This document shows positions 35,837 through 44,344 of a stretch of 64,000 nucleotides of DNA, piece after piece. Source of the stretch: Actinacidiphila rubida (GTDB lineage Bacteria; Actinomycetota; Actinomycetes; Streptomycetales; Streptomycetaceae); assembly GCF_900110255.1 (NCBI RefSeq), contig NZ_FODD01000042.1:1-64000 (forward strand), read 5' to 3'. Position numbers and translations under genes: made by a program. Under the pieces are notes generated by a model. That model was not told the origin of the DNA, did not search any database, and saw only the letters and a program-made list of their open reading frames with translations. How positions within the stretch are numbered: position 1 is the first letter of the stretch; every line of letters starts with the position of its first letter.

Positions 35837-35850
35837 GCGAACAGGTTCGC
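35837..35850. promoter_or_regulatory. palindrome upstream of lsr2
   Basis: GCGAAC (35837-35842) and GTTCGC (35845-35850) are exact inverted halves with a 2-nt centre. It lies 75 nt before the lsr2 start, in the promoter region. The spacing does not fit the LexA box (GAAC-N4-GTTC). Binding protein unknown. Confidence 0.5.
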
Positions 35851-35884
35851 CCGAGGTAGCGCGATCCGGACAAACCGGATCCCC

Positions 35885-36403
35885 TCAGAGTTGCAGCAGC
35901 ATGCGACTGTTGCCCAAGGTGTTCGGTTTCACTCGCTCGAGGTCGAGGAACTCGGCGACACCCTCGTCATTGGACCGGAGGAGCTCGCCGAAGACATCGC
36001 CGTCCACCGGGGTCTCCCCGATCTGCACGAAGCCGTGCTTGGCGAAGAAGTCCACTTCGAAGGTCAGGCAGAAAATGCGGCGGACTCCCAGCCACCGCGC
36101 GGTCTGCAGCAGCTTGGCGAGCAGCTGGTGGCCGACGCCCCTGCCGTGCAGTTCGGAGGCCACGGCCAGCGTCCTGACCTCGGCCAGGTCCTCCCACATC
36201 ACGTGCAGCGCGCCGCAGGCCACCACCCGGGCGTCCTCGTCCTGTTCGGCCACCCAGAACTCCTGGATGTCCTCATAAAGGGTCACGGTGGCCTTGTCGA
36301 GCAGGATGCCCTGACGCACATAGGAGTCCAGCAGGGCCCGCACGGCGGGGACATCGGCGGTACGGGCGCGGCGGATCGTGACGTCATTCGACATGAGGGG
36401 CAT
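35885..36403 (-). CDS. amino-acid N-acetyltransferase (short NAGS-type GNAT)
   Basis: The 172-residue enzyme resembles the single-domain N-acetylglutamate synthases of actinobacteria, which make N-acetylglutamate for arginine synthesis. The GNAT fold shows VTIRRARTADVPAVRALLDSYVRQGILLDK, then the acetyl-CoA loop VASELHGRGVGHQLLAKLL, with VRRIFCLTFEVDFFAKHGF near the end. ATG 36403 lies 6 nt after a TAGCGT that includes the BlaI stop codon, so it may be transcribed separately and leaderless as well as with blaI. Confidence 0.85.
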   Translation of the reverse strand: MPLMSNDVTIRRARTADVPAVRALLDSYVRQGILLDKATVTLYEDIQEFWVAEQDEDARVVACGALHVMWEDLAEVRTLAVASELHGRGVGHQLLAKLLQTARWLGVRRIFCLTFEVDFFAKHGFVQIGETPVDGDVFGELLRSNDEGVAEFLDLERVKPNTLGNSRMLLQL

Positions 36404-36412
36404 GAGCGGACG

Positions 36413-36808
36413 CTATCGCCCTTCGGGTTCACCCGGTCCCGAGGGGTCGCCGGACTCGATGATGCGCATTGCGTCCCGCAACGCCTCGCGCTGTTCCGGG
36501 GACATCATGCCGAAGAAGTGGACCAGTGCGGCGGCGGGGTTGTCACTCGCCGCCCACGCCTCGTTCATCAGTGCGGCGGAGTATGCGGCCCTCGTCGATA
36601 CCGCCTCATAGCGATATGCGCGGCCTTCCTGGGTGCGCCGCACCCACCCCTTCTGGCGCAGGTTGTCCATTACGGTCATCACCGTTGTGTAGGCGATGGC
36701 GCGGTCCCGCGTCAGGTCTTCGAGTACCTCACGAACCGTGACCGGGCGGTTCCACTCCCACACCCGTGTCATCACGGCGTCTTCGAGCTCTCCCAGCGGT
36801 CGGGGCAC
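36413..36808 (-). CDS. BlaI/MecI family transcriptional regulator
   Basis: The 131-residue winged-helix repressor shows the BlaI pattern: LGELEDAVMTRVWEWNRPVTVREVLEDL, AYTTVMTVMDNLRQKGWVRRTQEGRAYRYEA, and a helical dimerization tail. Family members usually pair with a BlaR/MecR membrane sensor; none is adjacent, though a 59-residue membrane protein lies upstream. GTG 36808 sits 6 nt after TAGGAT (36815-36820, minus), predicting a leaderless transcript. Target unknown. Confidence 0.92.
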   Translation of the reverse strand: MPRPLGELEDAVMTRVWEWNRPVTVREVLEDLTRDRAIAYTTVMTVMDNLRQKGWVRRTQEGRAYRYEAVSTRAAYSAALMNEAWAASDNPAAALVHFFGMMSPEQREALRDAMRIIESGDPSGPGEPEGR

Positions 36809-36849
36809 ACTGGGATCCTACGGGCCTATAAGCGGAAATGCCCGAATTA

Positions 36850-37029
36850 CTACTCCGTGCCACCCTCGGCGGCCCGGCGGGAGGCCTCGGCACGGGCCAG
36901 CGCGGCGTCGACCGCGGCGTCCTCCTTGCCCTTGTTGGCGCCACCCTGGTGCTTGATGATCGTCACGACCAGAACGGTGAAGAACACCGCCATCACGAGC
37001 GGCGGCACGATCGCGGAAACGTAGTCCAT
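36850..37029 (-). CDS. 59-residue single-pass membrane protein
   Basis: The small protein has one N-terminal membrane helix (IVPPLVMAVFFTVLVVTII) and a charged helical cytoplasmic tail (KEDAAVDAALARAEASRRAAEGG). ATG 37029 lies 7 nt after TACGCT (37037-37042, minus), a leaderless arrangement repeated throughout this window, which supports it as a real gene. It precedes the BlaI-type gene on the same strand. Function unknown. Confidence 0.75.
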   Translation of the reverse strand: MDYVSAIVPPLVMAVFFTVLVVTIIKHQGGANKGKEDAAVDAALARAEASRRAAEGGTE

Positions 37030-37225
37030 GCCGTCCAGCGTAGCCAGCGCCGGGTCGGCGCCTCCGCCCGCCCTCGGTCTGCGCGCACACCGGGCCCGGC
37101 ACCGGACGCCCGCCTCAGGCTGACGGCACTCCCCGCGTGGCAGGCTGAAGCCCCAGCATGCCGACACCGCGGGTCCGGCAGGCGCCGGACCCGCGGCGGC
37201 ACCGCACCGAAAGGCACCCACCACC

Positions 37226-38038
37226 GTGGCTGAGCGAGAAGGCGACCCGCCGATCGACGCGTTCCTGGACTCGCTGTCCGCGTCGAACCGCAGGACGCTG
37301 TCCGAGGCCGGGTTCGACATGGCCCGGCTGCGCGAGCTGGGCGCCACCGAGGCGGGCGCCCGGCAGGTCCGGCACATCGTCACCGAGTTCGGGGCGGCGC
37401 CCGGCCGCCGGGCCGCGGTGCGCCGCCTCGCCGGCCCGGCCCCCTCGGAGATCCCGGACCCCCCGAGCAGGGCCGTCGGGTTCTGGCTGCTGTACCTGCT
37501 GACGGCGGCGGTCGTGCTGCTGGTGCTGTTCGCGAGCACCGTGCTGGTCGGCGAACTGCTGGGCGTGGTGGTGGCGGTGCTCGGCTTCGCGGGCCTGTTC
37601 TTCGCGTGGGCGGCGGTCCCCAGCGTGCCGTGGACGGGGGTGGCGTTCCTGGTGACGGTGCCCGCCATGATCGTGCTGCTCGCCACCACGCTGCTGTACG
37701 CCCCCGACTGGTACCTGTCGGTCAAGGGCCGGGACGCCGTCGCCACCCTGGAGCCGCCGCAGTACCGCTGGGAGCACGGCGCCCGGGTCGCGACCTGCCG
37801 GGTGCGGCTGCCGGACGGCTCGGTGCACGGCATCCGCGCCGACGCCGGCTGCGCCGGGGCGGCCGGGACGACCCGGGCGGTGGTCTACGCGCCGGACGGG
37901 CGGGTGGGGCCGGCGTTCGGGCACCGGCGGGGGCTGGGAGCGACCAGCCGCGACGTGGCCGCCGGCGCGGCGGCCCTGACGATGCTCGCCGCGGCGGCGG
38001 CGATGGCGGGCGCGTCCCGCCGGAGAGGTGGGCGGTGA
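37226..38038 (+). CDS. integral membrane protein, unknown function
   Basis: The 270-residue protein has a soluble N-terminal part of about 80 residues (DAFLDSLSASNRRTLSEAGFDMARLRELG). Three membrane segments follow: VGFWLLYLLTAAVVLLVLFAS, LLGVVVAVLGFAGLFFAWAAV and VAFLVTVPAMIVLLATTLLY. A beta-rich domain comes next (YRWEHGARVATCRVRLPDG), and a last hydrophobic stretch near the C-terminus. I cannot name the family. GTG 37226 has only a weak site (AAAGG). Two consecutive strong hairpins follow the stop. Confidence 0.75.
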   Translation: MAEREGDPPIDAFLDSLSASNRRTLSEAGFDMARLRELGATEAGARQVRHIVTEFGAAPGRRAAVRRLAGPAPSEIPDPPSRAVGFWLLYLLTAAVVLLVLFASTVLVGELLGVVVAVLGFAGLFFAWAAVPSVPWTGVAFLVTVPAMIVLLATTLLYAPDWYLSVKGRDAVATLEPPQYRWEHGARVATCRVRLPDGSVHGIRADAGCAGAAGTTRAVVYAPDGRVGPAFGHRRGLGATSRDVAAGAAALTMLAAAAAMAGASRRRGGR

Positions 38039-38094
38039 GCGTGCCGGTACGGGTGCCGCTCCCGCACCGGAGCGGCACCGGTCCGGCACGCTCA
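38036..38094. terminator. nested hairpin terminator
   Basis: TGAGCGTGCCGG (38036-38047) pairs with CCGGCACGCTCA (38083-38094). Inside it, GGTGCCGCTCC (38052-38062) pairs with GGAGCGGCACC (38069-38079). The stem starts at the stop codon of the preceding gene. Confidence 0.85.
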
Positions 38095-38124
38095 GCGAGA
38101 GACCGCTGCCCGAACCGCGTCGAC

Positions 38125-38162
38125 GCGGCGCCGGGCCGGCGGGTGGGCCGGCCCGGCGCCGC
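38125..38162. terminator. second hairpin of a convergent terminator pair
   Basis: GCGGCGCCGGGCCGGC (38125-38140) and GCCGGCCCGGCGCCGC (38147-38162) form a perfect 16-bp stem with a 6-nt loop, serving the minus-strand gene that ends at 38180. Confidence 0.85.
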
Positions 38163-38179
38163 GTGCCGGTGCGGGGCGG

Positions 38180-38866
38180 TCAGGCGCTGCGGGCCGCCTG
38201 GTCGGGCTTGCCCGTCCGGCGGTGCGGGGGCCAGATCTCCGCGGGCGTGGGGGTGCGCGGCTTGTCCGGGGTGCCCGGCTCGGGCTTCTCGTCCGGCGCC
38301 CGCGCGGGGCCGGGCGCTGGTTCGGGTCCGGGCTTCGGCGCGGGCTCGTCGGCGAGCCCGGGCAGGGTGAGCAGTCGGCGCGGAGCGGTCATATGGGCCT
38401 CCAGACGCAGTCGGACGTCGTTCTCCGCGAGGGTTTCGCAGCGGCGCAGCAGCACCGTCCGCCGTCGGTTCTCCGCGGTACCGCACGGCAGCGCCCGCAA
38501 CCGCCGGAGGGCGGCCAGGTCGTCCGCGCGGGGCACGTAGCCCGCCGCGAGCGCGGCGGTCAGGCGTTCCAGGTACCCGCCCGCGCTGCCCGGGAGCGCC
38601 TGCCGGTAGCGGACCAGTTCGTCCAGCAGGAAGGCACGCAGCCGCCCGGACTCGTGCACCGCCTCGTCGAGCGCCTCGACCAGTCGCAGGCAGTCCTGGA
38701 CGTACTCCGCCGGGCGGGGCGCGGCGGCGGGGGCGAGGGCGGCAGGGGATGCCGGAGGTGCCGGGGGCACCGCGGGCACCGCGGGCGGGCCCGCCCTCCT
38801 GCTGGGGTGCAGCACCTCCGCCAGCGCGCGCCGCAGCACGCGCAGTTCGTCCGCGCTGAACGCCAT
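38180..38866 (-). CDS. conserved hypothetical protein, unknown function
   Basis: The 228-residue product has an N-terminal helical segment (ADELRVLRRALAEVLH), an Ala/Pro-rich linker, and a helical central domain (residues 55-165, with EYVQDCLRLVEALDEAVHESGRLRAFLLDELVRYRQALPG). It ends in a Pro-rich, charged tail. There are no membrane segments. I do not recognise it; similar proteins appear to be actinobacterial. ATG 38866 has GAGG close upstream, while ATG 38896 is possible. Confidence 0.65.
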   Translation of the reverse strand: MAFSADELRVLRRALAEVLHPSRRAGPPAVPAVPPAPPASPAALAPAAAPRPAEYVQDCLRLVEALDEAVHESGRLRAFLLDELVRYRQALPGSAGGYLERLTAALAAGYVPRADDLAALRRLRALPCGTAENRRRTVLLRRCETLAENDVRLRLEAHMTAPRRLLTLPGLADEPAPKPGPEPAPGPARAPDEKPEPGTPDKPRTPTPAEIWPPHRRTGKPDQAARSA

Positions 38867-39079
38867 TCCGCCTCGGGTTCCGTGTGGCGTGGGCATGGAT
38901 GGACTTTAAGTGCTAAGAGGACAAAATTCGCGCAATCCGGTCGACGCGGTGCGTCGCCGGGATGGGTGCGCCCTTTCCGCGGCGCGCCCCGCCAGGACGG
39001 GGGCCGAACGGCCCAGACCCGCAGCTCGCAGCGGCCGTCACGGCGGCGGGTCGCGGTGCCCGTCCGGCGGGCGTGCCGC

Positions 39080-40615
39080 TCAGAACGCGCGGCGCCGGCG
39101 GACCAGCAGGACGCTGCCCGTCGCCAGCGCGAGGAAGGCGCCGGCCGACAGGAACGAGACGCCGACCGCGCCCGTGACGGCCAGACCGCGGCGCCCCGAC
39201 GGGTCGCCGCCGTCCGACGGGGCCGTGTCGGCGGGCGGGGTCGTCGCACCCGTACCGCCGGTGGCGGCGGCGGTGGAAGGAGAGGCGGTGGCCGCGGCGG
39301 GGTCGGTGACGAACACGGTGATCGCGGCCCGGTCGTCCGCCGGGTCGCGATCGGTGCCCGACGGCGGCACCACCGCGATGGTCCCGGCCGCGTCCGGCAC
39401 GTTCGCGTCGATGTGCACCCGCAGGATCTGCCCGTAGCCGCCGGGCCCGAACGGGCAGCTGACCGTCCGGCCGGACACCGGGACGCAGTAGACGGCCTGA
39501 CGCCGTTCGCTCCGGCTCGGCAGCACGGCGTGGATGCCCTGCGGCATCGTCACGACCTGCGGATCCCTGACGGCGGTCGGGCCGCCGGCGGGGCCGCCCG
39601 TGGGGTAGGGCACCGCGACGTCCAGCGTCTGGCCGACGACGCCCTCGATGGTGAACGGCGTGGCCGCGTAGTCGACGAGCGCGGGCGGGGGATCCGCGGC
39701 GACCGTCCAGTGCCCCTCGAAGGCCGTCCCGGCCACCAGCGCGCCCTCGTCGGAGGGCGTGAGCCCGAGCGGGCCCGCGGTGCCCCTGGGGGCGTCGGCG
39801 GGCAGCGGCTCGGTCCCGGCGGGCGGGTTGCCGGTGGGCCACACCTGGTAGGAGACGCCGAGGCTCGTCGCGGCGTGCGGGGCGGTGAAGGTGAAGGGGG
39901 CGTCCGTCCGCACCGCCCGGCCGGGCGACAGCACCGCCGGGAAGTCGCACTCGGCGACCGTCGGCCGGTCCGCCCGGTCGTAGCGGCAGTTGCTGAACTC
40001 CCGTGTGGTGGGCGCCGACCCGCTGACGCGCACGGTCACCCCCTGGGTGAGCGCCACGTCCCCGCGGTTGCCGAACGCGGGCGTCACGTCCACCGAGCGG
40101 CCCGCCAGCCGCCCGGACGCGGCCGGCAGCACGCTCAGCCGGGGACGGCCGACGACGACGTGGGCGGTGGCCGTGACGGCAGGGGCGTTGTCCGCGGTCA
40201 CCGTCACGGTGACCGCACCGGCGTCGCCGGGCGGCGTCCCGTCGGCGGCGCTGAGGGTGAACGGCGCCAGCTCGGTGCGCCCGCCGACGTCCCCGAGGGC
40301 GCAGGTGACCTCCAGGTCCTGCGAGGTGCAGTCCTCCTCGCCGGGGCGCGGCGTCACGTCGACCGTGCCCGCCAGCGCCGACAGGTCGAAGACGGCCGTG
40401 GCGCCCGTGACGGCCGTGCCGCCGTCCGGTGCCAGCACCACGTCGAACGGCGCCGAAGCACCACCGCCCGGGTCCGGCACGAAGACCGTCCCCGGTGCGG
40501 ACACCAGCCGGATCGCCGCCTGTCCCCCGTCGTCCGCCCGCGCGCCCTGCCCCGTCACCAGCACCGCCAGCGCCGTCGCGGCGACTGCCGCACCCGCTCG
40601 GCTGGAACCCCGCAT
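39080..40615 (-). CDS. exported repeat-domain protein with LAVTG sorting signal
   Basis: The 511-residue protein has a signal peptide (AAVAATALAVLVTGQGARA, cleaved near residue 28) and several beta-sandwich-like repeats related to CARDB/DUF11 type modules (TAVFDLSALAGTVDVTP; VTVRVSG; VGQTLDVAVPY). A Thr/Ala/Pro linker leads to a C-terminal LAVTG motif, hydrophobic helix and RRRR tail. This is the LAxTG-type signal used by streptomycete class E sortases, so it is likely attached to peptidoglycan. No sortase gene is in the window. An alternative GTG start is 40642. Confidence 0.85.
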   Translation of the reverse strand: MRGSSRAGAAVAATALAVLVTGQGARADDGGQAAIRLVSAPGTVFVPDPGGGASAPFDVVLAPDGGTAVTGATAVFDLSALAGTVDVTPRPGEEDCTSQDLEVTCALGDVGGRTELAPFTLSAADGTPPGDAGAVTVTVTADNAPAVTATAHVVVGRPRLSVLPAASGRLAGRSVDVTPAFGNRGDVALTQGVTVRVSGSAPTTREFSNCRYDRADRPTVAECDFPAVLSPGRAVRTDAPFTFTAPHAATSLGVSYQVWPTGNPPAGTEPLPADAPRGTAGPLGLTPSDEGALVAGTAFEGHWTVAADPPPALVDYAATPFTIEGVVGQTLDVAVPYPTGGPAGGPTAVRDPQVVTMPQGIHAVLPSRSERRQAVYCVPVSGRTVSCPFGPGGYGQILRVHIDANVPDAAGTIAVVPPSGTDRDPADDRAAITVFVTDPAAATASPSTAAATGGTGATTPPADTAPSDGGDPSGRRGLAVTGAVGVSFLSAGAFLALATGSVLLVRRRRAF

Positions 40616-40734
40616 GCCGCCCACCCCGCCTGTCAAGGCCACCTCTGCCCCATAGGACGACGGTACGGGGGTACGGGTTGTACCGGAGAGCCCTCAACAG
40701 GCAGTTGTCACCAGGTCTTCACCGGCGCAACGGC

Positions 40735-41529
40735 TCACGTGGTGGACACGTTCCGCTCGTAGACGAGCCGCAGGCCGATCAGCGTCAGCCAGGGCTCGTG
40801 CGCGTCGATGATCGACGCCTCGCCCAGCACCAGGGGCGCGAGGCCGCCGGTGGCGATGACCGTCACGTCGTCGGGGTCGTCGGCCAGTTCGCGGGCCATC
40901 CGCTCGGCGATCCCGTCGGCCTGCCCGGCGAAGCCGAACAGGATGCCGGACTGCATCGCCTCGATGGTGTTCTTGCCGATGACGCTGCGCGGGCGCGCGA
41001 GTTCGATCTTCCGCAGCTGCGCTCCGCGCACCCCCAGCGCGTCCACCGAGATCTCGATGCCCGGCGCGATCGCCCCGCCGACGTACTCCCCGCGCGCGGA
41101 CACCGCGTCGAACGTGGTGGCGGTGCCGAAGTCGACGACGATGCACGGACCGCCGTAGAGGTGCACGGCCGCAAGGGAGTTGATGATCCGGTCGGAGCCG
41201 ACCTCCTTGGGGTGGTCGACGAGGATCGGCACCCCGGTCTTGATGCCGGGCTCCACCAGGATCGACGGGACGTCGCCGTAGTAGCGGCGCGTCACCTCCC
41301 GCAGCTCGTGCAGCACCGACGGCACCGTCGAGCAGATCGCGATCCCGTCGATGCCGTCCCCGAGGTCGCCGAGCAGCGGATGCATGCCCATCAACCCCTG
41401 GAGCAGCACCGCGAGTTCGTCCGCGGTGCGGCGGGCGTCGGTGGAGATCCGCCAGTGCTCGACGATCTCCTCGCCGTCGAACAGCCCCAGGACGGTGTGC
41501 GTGTTGCCGACGTCGATGGTGAGCAGCAT
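40735..41529 (-). CDS. coaX: type III pantothenate kinase
   Basis: The 264-residue enzyme phosphorylates pantothenate, the first step of coenzyme A synthesis. Phosphate-binding motifs are LLTIDVGNTHTVLGLF and CIVVDFGTATTFDAV; GAIAPGIEIS and VIATGGLAPLV complete the ASKHA fold. It lies 5 nt downstream of nadC as the last gene of the operon, a logical neighbour of panC. Streptomycetes often carry CoaA as well. Confidence 0.95.
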   Translation of the reverse strand: MLLTIDVGNTHTVLGLFDGEEIVEHWRISTDARRTADELAVLLQGLMGMHPLLGDLGDGIDGIAICSTVPSVLHELREVTRRYYGDVPSILVEPGIKTGVPILVDHPKEVGSDRIINSLAAVHLYGGPCIVVDFGTATTFDAVSARGEYVGGAIAPGIEISVDALGVRGAQLRKIELARPRSVIGKNTIEAMQSGILFGFAGQADGIAERMARELADDPDDVTVIATGGLAPLVLGEASIIDAHEPWLTLIGLRLVYERNVSTT

Positions 41530-41534
41530 CCGCC

Positions 41535-42557
41535 TTACGCTTCCGCTCGCAGGTCCAGGCCGATGTCGAGGACCGGCGAGGAGTGCGTGAGCGCGCCCAC
41601 CGCCAGGAAGTTGACGCCCGTCTCCGCGTACACGCGGGCGTTGTCGAGCGTCAGCCGCCCGGAGGACTCCAGGAACGCCCGGCCGCCGACGATCGCCACC
41701 GCCTCGGCGGTCTCCGCGGGCGTGAAGTTGTCGAGCAGGATCAGGTCGGCGCCCGCGTCCAGCACCTCCCGCACCTGGTGCAGGGTGTCCACCTCGACCT
41801 CGATGGGCACGTCGGGGAACTCGTCGCGCACCAGCTTGAACGCCTGCGCGACGCCGCCGGCCGCCACCACGTGGTTGTCCTTGACCAGGGCCGCGTCCGA
41901 CAGCGACATGCGGTGGTTGGCACCGCCGCCGCAGCGCACCGCGTACTTCTCCAGGGCCCGCAGGCCCGGCGTGGTCTTGCGGGTGTCGCGCACCTGCGTG
42001 GTGGTGCCCTCCAGCGCGTCCACCCAGCGGGCGGTCGCGGTCGCGATGCCCGACATCCGGCACAGCAGGTTCAGGGCGCTGCGCTCGCCGGTCAGCAGGT
42101 CGCGGGTACGGGTGCGGACGGTCAGCAGCTTCTGCCCCGCCTCGACCCGGTCGCCGTCCTCGACGTGCCGCTCCACCTCGAACTCGTCGGTGCACACCAC
42201 CGACAGCACCGCCTCCGCGACCCGCAGCCCGGCGACCGTGCCGGCCTCGCGCGCGGTGAAGTCGCCGACGGACAGCGCGTCCTCGGGGACGGTCGCCACG
42301 GTGGTGACGTCCACGCCCTGGTCGAGGTCCTCCTCGATCGCCATGTGCGCGATGTCCTCGACCTGGATCGGGTCCAGGCCCGCGTCCACCAGCAGCTCGG
42401 CCAGCGCCGGGTCCAGACCGCACTCCAGCGGGTCCAGGGCGAAGTCCTCCCCGGCGCCGCAGCCGCAGCCGTCGCCGCAGCCGCCCGCCTCGGCGGACGG
42501 CGGCCCGATCGTCGGCAGCGGGAGCGAGACGGGCAGGGGGCGGTCGGGCGTGCTCAC
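41535..42557 (-). CDS. nadC: nicotinate-nucleotide pyrophosphorylase (QPRTase)
   Basis: The 340-residue enzyme converts quinolinate and PRPP to nicotinate mononucleotide in NAD synthesis. Diagnostic segments are LLCRMSGIATATARWVDAL, RDTRKTTPGLRALEKYAVRCGGGANHRMSLSDAALVKDNH and LILLDNFTP. It has an unusual N-terminal extension of about 45 residues, Gly/Cys-rich (GGCGDGCGCGAGED). GTG 42557 overlaps the nadB stop by 4 nt (GTGA). Confidence 0.96.
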   Translation of the reverse strand: MSTPDRPLPVSLPLPTIGPPSAEAGGCGDGCGCGAGEDFALDPLECGLDPALAELLVDAGLDPIQVEDIAHMAIEEDLDQGVDVTTVATVPEDALSVGDFTAREAGTVAGLRVAEAVLSVVCTDEFEVERHVEDGDRVEAGQKLLTVRTRTRDLLTGERSALNLLCRMSGIATATARWVDALEGTTTQVRDTRKTTPGLRALEKYAVRCGGGANHRMSLSDAALVKDNHVVAAGGVAQAFKLVRDEFPDVPIEVEVDTLHQVREVLDAGADLILLDNFTPAETAEAVAIVGGRAFLESSGRLTLDNARVYAETGVNFLAVGALTHSSPVLDIGLDLRAEA

Positions 42558-44344
42558 GAGAACTCCTTCGGTGCGGCGGGGGCCGGGTGCGGGGCGGCGG
42601 CCGCCCCATCATCCCCGATCCCGGCGGGGCGCGTGCCCGCGAAGTCGGGGCCTTGCGTGGTCCGCACCTCCAGTGTGCGGTGCGGGGTGAGCCGGACGAC
42701 GAGGTGCCGGCGCCACCGGGCGTCGTCGCGGTCCGGGCGGTCCTCCCGCCAGTGGCAGCCACGGGTCTCCTCGCGGCGACGGGCGGCCGCGACCAGGACC
42801 CGGGCGACCAGGCTCAGGTTCGTCGCCTCCCAGGTCTCCACGCACGGCTCCTCGGTCTTGCCGTCCCGGTCGTACGCCTCGACCGCGGCGGTGTGCAGGC
42901 GCTCCAGGGCGCCCGCGGCCACCGCCAGGCTCTCCGCGCTGCGCAGCACGCCCGCGCCGGCCGACATGATCCGCTGCACCTCGTAGCGGGCCTCGGGCGC
43001 CAGCAGCGGGGAGGCGAACGCCTCCGGCACGACGGGCTCGCCGCACGACGCCGGGTGCGCGGCGATGTCCGCGGCGATCCGCTCGGCGAAGACCAGGCCC
43101 TCCAGCAGCGAGTTCGACGCCAGCCGGTTCGCGCCGTGCACGCCGGTGCACGCCACCTCGCCGCACGCGTACAGGCCCGGCACGGTCGTGCGGCCCCGCA
43201 GGTCGGTGCGGACGCCCCCGGAGGCGTAGTGGGCGGCCGGCGCCACCGGGATCGGCCGCGTCACCGGGTCGATGCCGTGCGCCCGGCACGCGGCCAGGAT
43301 CGTCGGGAAGCGCTCCTCCCACATCCGCGCGCCGAAGTGCCGGGCGTCCAGCAGCATGTGGTCGGCGCCGGTCTCCTGCATGCGGCGCATGATGCCCTTG
43401 GCGACGACGTCGCGCGGGGCCAGCTCCGCCAGCTCGTGCTGCCCCACCATGAAGCGGACCCCGTCGGCGTCCACCAGGTGCGCGCCCTCACCGCGGACCG
43501 CCTCCGACACCAGCGGCTGCTGGCCCTCGGCGTCCGGGCCCAGCCACAGCACCGTCGGGTGGAACTGCACGAACTCCAGGTCGCTGACCTCGGCACCGGC
43601 CCGCAGCGCCAGCGCCACGCCGTCGCCGGTGGACACCGCCGGGTTGGTGGTGGCCGAGAAGACCTGACCCATACCGCCGGTGGCCAGCACCACGGCGGGC
43701 GCGCGCACCGCGCCCACCCCGTCGCGGGCGCCGGCGCCCATCACGTGCAGGGTGACGCCCGCGGTACGGCCCTCCGCGTCCGTCAGCAGGTCCAGCACGA
43801 GGGCGTTCTCGACGAAGTCGATGCCGGCCTCGCGCACCGCGGCGATCAGCGCGCGGGAGACCTCCGCCCCCGTCGCGTCACCGCCCGCGTGCGTGATGCG
43901 GCGCCTGCGGTGCCCGCCCTCCCGGGTCAGCAGCAGCTCGCCGGACGCCGCGTCGGTGTCGAAGTGCGCGCCGGTGTCCATCAGCCGCCGCACCGCGTCC
44001 GGGCCCTCGGTGACCAGGGTGCGGACCGCCGGCTCGTCGCACAGCCCGGCACCCGCCACCAGGGTGTCCTCCAGGTGCTGCTCCGGGGTGTCGCCGTCGC
44101 CCAGCGCCGCGGCGATGCCGCCCTGCGCCCAGCGCGTGGAGCCGTCGTCCAGGTGCGCCTTCGTCACCACCGTGACCTTCGCGCCGGCCGCGGCGCAGCG
44201 CAGCGCCACCGTCAGCCCGGCGACACCCGAGCCGACCACGACCACGTCCGCCTCCCGCGACCAGCCGGGCGGCGGCGCGGTCAGGCGTATGCCGGTGCTG
44301 CTGCCCGCGCCGTCACTGCGGCCGGCGTTCCAGGTGGCGGTCAT
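42554..44344 (-). CDS. nadB: L-aspartate oxidase
   Basis: The 596-residue flavoenzyme oxidises aspartate to iminoaspartate, the first step of de novo NAD synthesis. The FAD-binding motif is VVVGSGVAGLTVAL (residues 35-48). HLDDGSTRWAQGGIAA, REGGHRRRRITHAGGDATG and VACTGVHGANRLASNSLLEGLVF are typical of NadB. Its C-terminus is extended and low in complexity. It overlaps panC by 4 nt (ATGA) and nadC by 4 nt. No nadA is in the window, so quinolinate synthase must be elsewhere. Confidence 0.96.
   Translation of the reverse strand: MTATWNAGRSDGAGSSTGIRLTAPPPGWSREADVVVVGSGVAGLTVALRCAAAGAKVTVVTKAHLDDGSTRWAQGGIAAALGDGDTPEQHLEDTLVAGAGLCDEPAVRTLVTEGPDAVRRLMDTGAHFDTDAASGELLLTREGGHRRRRITHAGGDATGAEVSRALIAAVREAGIDFVENALVLDLLTDAEGRTAGVTLHVMGAGARDGVGAVRAPAVVLATGGMGQVFSATTNPAVSTGDGVALALRAGAEVSDLEFVQFHPTVLWLGPDAEGQQPLVSEAVRGEGAHLVDADGVRFMVGQHELAELAPRDVVAKGIMRRMQETGADHMLLDARHFGARMWEERFPTILAACRAHGIDPVTRPIPVAPAAHYASGGVRTDLRGRTTVPGLYACGEVACTGVHGANRLASNSLLEGLVFAERIAADIAAHPASCGEPVVPEAFASPLLAPEARYEVQRIMSAGAGVLRSAESLAVAAGALERLHTAAVEAYDRDGKTEEPCVETWEATNLSLVARVLVAAARRREETRGCHWREDRPDRDDARWRRHLVVRLTPHRTLEVRTTQGPDFAGTRPAGIGDDGAAAAPHPAPAAPKEFS

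Noticed and set aside
35837..35850. LexA/SOS box before lsr2
   Set aside because: GAAC and GTTC are separated by 2 nt, whereas the SOS box needs 4.
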